A DNA stretch of 64,000 nt from positions 1-64,000 of the forward strand of contig JABWBO010000026.1 in the NCBI GenBank assembly GCA_013360465.1, given 5' to 3'. Below are positions 60,877 to 64,000 of this stretch, in pieces; within the stretch, counting starts at the first letter, position 1, and every line of letters starts with the position of its first letter. The notes beneath the pieces are model-generated. The model worked only from the letters and a program-made list of their open reading frames with translations, made no database searches and was not told the DNA's origin. The position numbers were made by a program, and so were the translations under genes. The stretch comes from Anaerolineae bacterium. GTDB lineage: Bacteria > Chloroflexota > Anaerolineae > Aggregatilineales > Phototrophicaceae.

Positions 60877-63800
60877 ATGGCAGTCACGCCCGAAGAACGC
60901 CGCGCCCGTGAAAGCCTGGCGCGCCTGATCGACGATTACGACAAGCTGACCGGCGACCAGCGCGCCGACATGACCGAAGCCAGCGTCGTGCGCCAGTTCA
61001 TCGACCGGCTGATGGGCGACGCGCTGGGCTGGCCCATCAAGGACCCGCAGCGCTACAAATACGAGCTGCATACCGGAGCCGGATGCCCGGACATCACGCT
61101 GATCCCAGAGGCGGGCGGGCGCATCTATGTCGAGACGAAGCGCTTCGGCATGATCAAACGGCTGGAACGCATCGCGGCGGGCACGGCGGACCGTCTTTCC
61201 GACACCGTGAAGCCGGCGCAGCTCGCCCTGCCCGGCATGGCGGTGGACCGCACCCCGGAAGAGCAGCAGGCGATCAACTACGCCTTCGGCAACGACGCGA
61301 CCTGGGCGATTCTGACCAATTTCGAGGTCCTCCGGCTGTTCAACGCCCGGCGCGACTGGCTGGTGCTGTCCTTCGAGACGCCCTTCGCTTATCGCCACGA
61401 TTTCGACCTGTTATGGCAGCTCGCCTACAGCAATCTGATCAAGGGCAGCCTGGACGCGCTGAGCAACCAGCGCCGCACCGAAGAGGTGGACCGCGACTAC
61501 CTGGGCTTCATCAACGACTGGCGCGAACGGCTGGCGCGCGACCTGCTGAGCCGCCTCGGTCAGAACCGCTGGCTGGCGCGCGACGACGGCGCGACCGACC
61601 TGACGGCGCTGCGGGCGGTGGTGCAGCGCACCCTGGACCGGCTGGTGGTCGCCCGCTTCGCCGAAGACCATCTGGTTGTGCCGCCCGGCACGCTGCGCAC
61701 CTTTTACGAAGTGCGCAAGAGCAACCCTTACTCGCATTCCATGCAGCAGTTCCTCGACAACTTCTTCCGTCGCTTCGACGAACAGCACAATTCGGCGTTG
61801 TTCGCGCCGGGGCTGGCGGACCAGGCGTCGTTCAGCGACGAGGCGCTGCTGCCGCTGATCGACAAGCTCTACGAAGCCCGCTTCCGCGCCATGCCCGCCG
61901 ACATCCTGGGCAACACCTACGAGCAGTATCTCGGCAAGACCCTGGCGTTCGATTCGTCGGGCAGCATCGTCAGCCGCGACAACCTGGAGACGCGCAAGAA
62001 GCAGGGCAGCTACTACACGCCGCAGGTCATCGTCCGCTACATCGTCGATAACAGCCTGGGGCGCTGGCTTTACGGCACGCGCGACGGCAAGCCGGACGGC
62101 GAACCCGTCGAAGGCGAGCTGCGCCGCATCAGCGCCGACCTCGCCGATCTGCGCGTGCTGGACAGCGCCTGCGGCAGCGGCTCGTTCCTGATCTACGCCT
62201 ATGAGGTGCTGGCGCGCTTCTACGAGAGCGAGATCGCCCGGTTGGAGGCGATCATCATCGCCGGCACGGAGGCGCTTTCGCAGCAGAACCCGGAAGCGCC
62301 GGGCTACGTCGAGACGCGCATCGCTCTCGTTCAGGCGCAGACCGAGCTGGCGCGCATCCGCGACCACTACCCGCGCCTGATCCTGGAAAGCCACCTCTAC
62401 GGCGTCGATCTCGACCCGCAGGCGGCGGAGATCGCCGTCGTCAACCTGATGATGCGGGCGATGGAGCGGCGCGGGCGGGAAAAGCGCCCGCCGCTGATCC
62501 TGAACCAGAACGTCAAGGTGGGCAATGCGCTGGTGGGGATGCGCCCCGACGACCCGCGCCTGGCGCAGCACGCCGACGCCCTGCGCCAGATCGCCGATCT
62601 GCGCGCCCGGCTGGTGCGCACCCCGCATGGCGCGGAGCATGACCGCATCCTGAGCGACCTGGACGCCGCTTCAGCGGCGCTGCGGGCGGCGCTGGACGAG
62701 CCGTTCAAGGCGCATTTCAGCGACCTGGAGCGGGTGCGCCCCTTCCACTGGGCGGCGGAATTCCCGGAGGTGTTCACCGACTTCACGACCCCCTCACCCC
62801 CTGACCCCCTCTCCCACGCAGTCAGGGAGAGGGGGGATGCGGCGTCCGCCCCTTTCCCCCTGACCACAGGCGAGCTTGCTCGCACTCCCACGCAAGCGGG
62901 GCGAGGGGAGAGGGGGGTGAGGTCTTCCGGATTCACCATCATTGTCGGCAACCCGCCCTGGGAGATCGTCAAGCCCGACCTGCGCGAGTTCTATGCCCAG
63001 TTCGATCCGAAGATCGAGAGCCACTACACGCGGGCGCAGGCGGAGGCGCGGATCGCCGAGCTTCAGGCGGAAGACCCGGCGCGCCTGGCACTTTACACGG
63101 CGGGCGTGAAGGTCATCGAAGAGACGGCGGCATACGTGCGGCGGACGGACGATTACACCCGCCAGGGCAGGGGGGACACCGCCACCCACAAGCTCTTTCT
63201 GGAGCGGACGTACCGGCTGCTGCGCGGCGGCGGGCGGATCGGCTATCTCGTGCCGTCGGGCATCTACACCGACCTGGGCACGAAGGACCTGCGCGAGATG
63301 CTGCTGGACGAGGGCAGCATCGAATCCCTGATAGGGATAACTAACGGCGTTTCAGGCGGCGCAGCGTACTTTGCCGAGATTCACCGCTCATTCAAAATTG
63401 CGCTGTTGATAGCTCGGCATGGCGCAAGCTCGGACAGCTTTCCCGCCATGTTCAAGATTGATCCACGAGATGCTCCTCACCCGGATAACTTCCTGACAGC
63501 GGTAAACGAGCTATCCAATTGGATTGTTATGCGCCGCGAGACGATAGAACGCTTCAGCCCTGAAAGCCTGAGCCTGATGGAGTTCAAGTCGCGCCGCGAT
63601 TACGAGATCGCCGAGAAGATCTATGATAGGCACCCGCTGTTGGGCGAAGGGCGGGGCGCGGAGGGTAATGGAAGTGCGCTTCCCTGGACGGTCAGCCTGA
63701 CGCGCGAATTCGATATGACCAATGATCGGGACTTGTTCAATCAGCGGAGCGAAGGGCTGCCGCTGTATGAAGGCAAGATGATTCATCAGTTCGACGCTTT

Positions 63801-64000
63801 CTATAAGCCGCCGCAGTATTGGATTAGCGAGGACAAACAGAACAGAGATGCAGCACCCACTGCTGCCCCTGTACTTAGACACGCACGGCTGGTATTCAGG
63901 GACATTGCGCGAAGTACGGATGAGAGGACTTTGATTGCGGCGGTCATTCCTCCAAATACCTTTGTGGGCAATACCGCGATTGTTGATAACGGGACTTCAG
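60877..64000 (+). CDS. Type IIG restriction-modification enzyme (N6-adenine methylase), partial
   Basis: At least 1041 residues; the frame is still open at the window end. The N-terminal nuclease site is PD (71-72) with E86-x-K88 (CPDITL, YVETK). The methylase has GSYYTPQVIVRYIV, the SAM motif LDSACGSGSFLIYAYEVL (428-445), VDLDPQAAEIAVVNLM and catalytic NPPWE (692-696). Just before NPPW a roughly 48-residue insertion (about 637-684) comes from repeat DNA. After residue ~815 (63330) the coding sequence turns markedly AT-richer, as in exchanged target-recognition domains. ATG 60877 is used; GTG 60850 would add nine residues. No partner methylase or specificity gene is in view upstream. Confidence 0.88.
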   Translation, partial: MAVTPEERRARESLARLIDDYDKLTGDQRADMTEASVVRQFIDRLMGDALGWPIKDPQRYKYELHTGAGCPDITLIPEAGGRIYVETKRFGMIKRLERIAAGTADRLSDTVKPAQLALPGMAVDRTPEEQQAINYAFGNDATWAILTNFEVLRLFNARRDWLVLSFETPFAYRHDFDLLWQLAYSNLIKGSLDALSNQRRTEEVDRDYLGFINDWRERLARDLLSRLGQNRWLARDDGATDLTALRAVVQRTLDRLVVARFAEDHLVVPPGTLRTFYEVRKSNPYSHSMQQFLDNFFRRFDEQHNSALFAPGLADQASFSDEALLPLIDKLYEARFRAMPADILGNTYEQYLGKTLAFDSSGSIVSRDNLETRKKQGSYYTPQVIVRYIVDNSLGRWLYGTRDGKPDGEPVEGELRRISADLADLRVLDSACGSGSFLIYAYEVLARFYESEIARLEAIIIAGTEALSQQNPEAPGYVETRIALVQAQTELARIRDHYPRLILESHLYGVDLDPQAAEIAVVNLMMRAMERRGREKRPPLILNQNVKVGNALVGMRPDDPRLAQHADALRQIADLRARLVRTPHGAEHDRILSDLDAASAALRAALDEPFKAHFSDLERVRPFHWAAEFPEVFTDFTTPSPPDPLSHAVRERGDAASAPFPLTTGELARTPTQAGRGERGVRSSGFTIIVGNPPWEIVKPDLREFYAQFDPKIESHYTRAQAEARIAELQAEDPARLALYTAGVKVIEETAAYVRRTDDYTRQGRGDTATHKLFLERTYRLLRGGGRIGYLVPSGIYTDLGTKDLREMLLDEGSIESLIGITNGVSGGAAYFAEIHRSFKIALLIARHGASSDSFPAMFKIDPRDAPHPDNFLTAVNELSNWIVMRRETIERFSPESLSLMEFKSRRDYEIAEKIYDRHPLLGEGRGAEGNGSALPWTVSLTREFDMTNDRDLFNQRSEGLPLYEGKMIHQFDAFYKPPQYWISEDKQNRDAAPTAAPVLRHARLVFRDIARSTDERTLIAAVIPPNTFVGNTAIVDNGTS
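62789..62922. repeat. Palindromic repeat inserted in frame in the type IIG gene
   Basis: CCTCACCCCC (62792-62801) and GGGGGTGAGG (62913-62922) face each other, enclosing a perfect 11-bp stem CCCCCTCTCCC/GGGAGAGGGGG (62805-62815, 62825-62835). The CTCACCCC and CCCCTCTC/GAGAGGGG blocks resemble those inside the TGTCTGCAAA elements. It translates through without a stop. Confidence 0.8.

Noticed and set aside
60742-61398. Minus-strand 218-codon frame over the start of the type IIG gene
   Set aside because: Antisense shadow with no domain; the plus strand encodes an aligned nuclease-methylase.

Overview
The window looks like a chromosomal segment from a GC-rich, probably environmental bacterium. 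The closest fit by gene style is Chloroflexota (Anaerolineae-like). This is an inference from several traits seen together: SARP/NB-ARC/TPR regulators, Uma2 nucleases, LLM flavin oxidoreductases, CoxLMS-type molybdenum hydroxylases, a SUMF1 protein, TIR/KAP proteins and many intergenic palindromes. No rRNA, tRNA or CRISPR array was seen.

Layout. 0.2-2 kb: a KdpE-like regulator and a KdpD-like kinase broken by a frameshift. 2-10 kb: alpha/beta hydrolase, pyrE, purB, an orphan histidine kinase, and a giant SARP-STAND regulator followed closely by a secreted subtilase. 10-12.8 kb: a four-gene 2-oxoacid:ferredoxin oxidoreductase operon. 13-14.1 kb: one unknown protein and a DUF1801 protein. 14.4-19.4 kb: a molybdenum hydroxylase operon in which three NTF2/SnoaL-like domains occur, one fused to the [2Fe-2S] subunit. 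19.7-27 kb: a SUMF1 protein, then cytosine deaminase divergent from a BMP-type nucleoside ABC importer. 27-30 kb: a Uma2 nuclease and a TIR-KAP NTPase, abutting as an operon. 30-35 kb: six tightly packed genes (OYE, two LLM enzymes, TIGR04076, RidA, M24 peptidase). 35-40.5 kb: a permease fragment, an ABC-2 exporter, and an ECF sigma factor with a membrane partner. 40.8-48.8 kb: histidine degradation (hutG, hutU, hutI, hutH), split by a lower-GC opposite-strand gene encoding a CpaE-like ATPase-REC-TIR fusion. 49-53 kb: a second sigma/anti-sigma pair, an M24 peptidase, a truncated TIR gene and an M20 amidohydrolase. 53-60.7 kb: a Suv3-like RNA helicase, two glycosyltransferases and a PAS histidine kinase. 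60.8-64 kb: a type IIG restriction-methylase, cut by the window end.

Catabolic themes dominate: histidine to glutamate (hut); cytosine and nucleoside uptake and deamination; oxidation of 2-oxoacids to acyl-CoA; and a putative Mo-dependent hydroxylase. Superimposed are conflict-type genes (three TIR loci, KAP, Uma2, type IIG) and at least three families of short palindromic or MITE-like repeats. One of these repeats appears to lie in frame inside the type IIG protein, and another sits exactly at the truncation point of a TIR gene.
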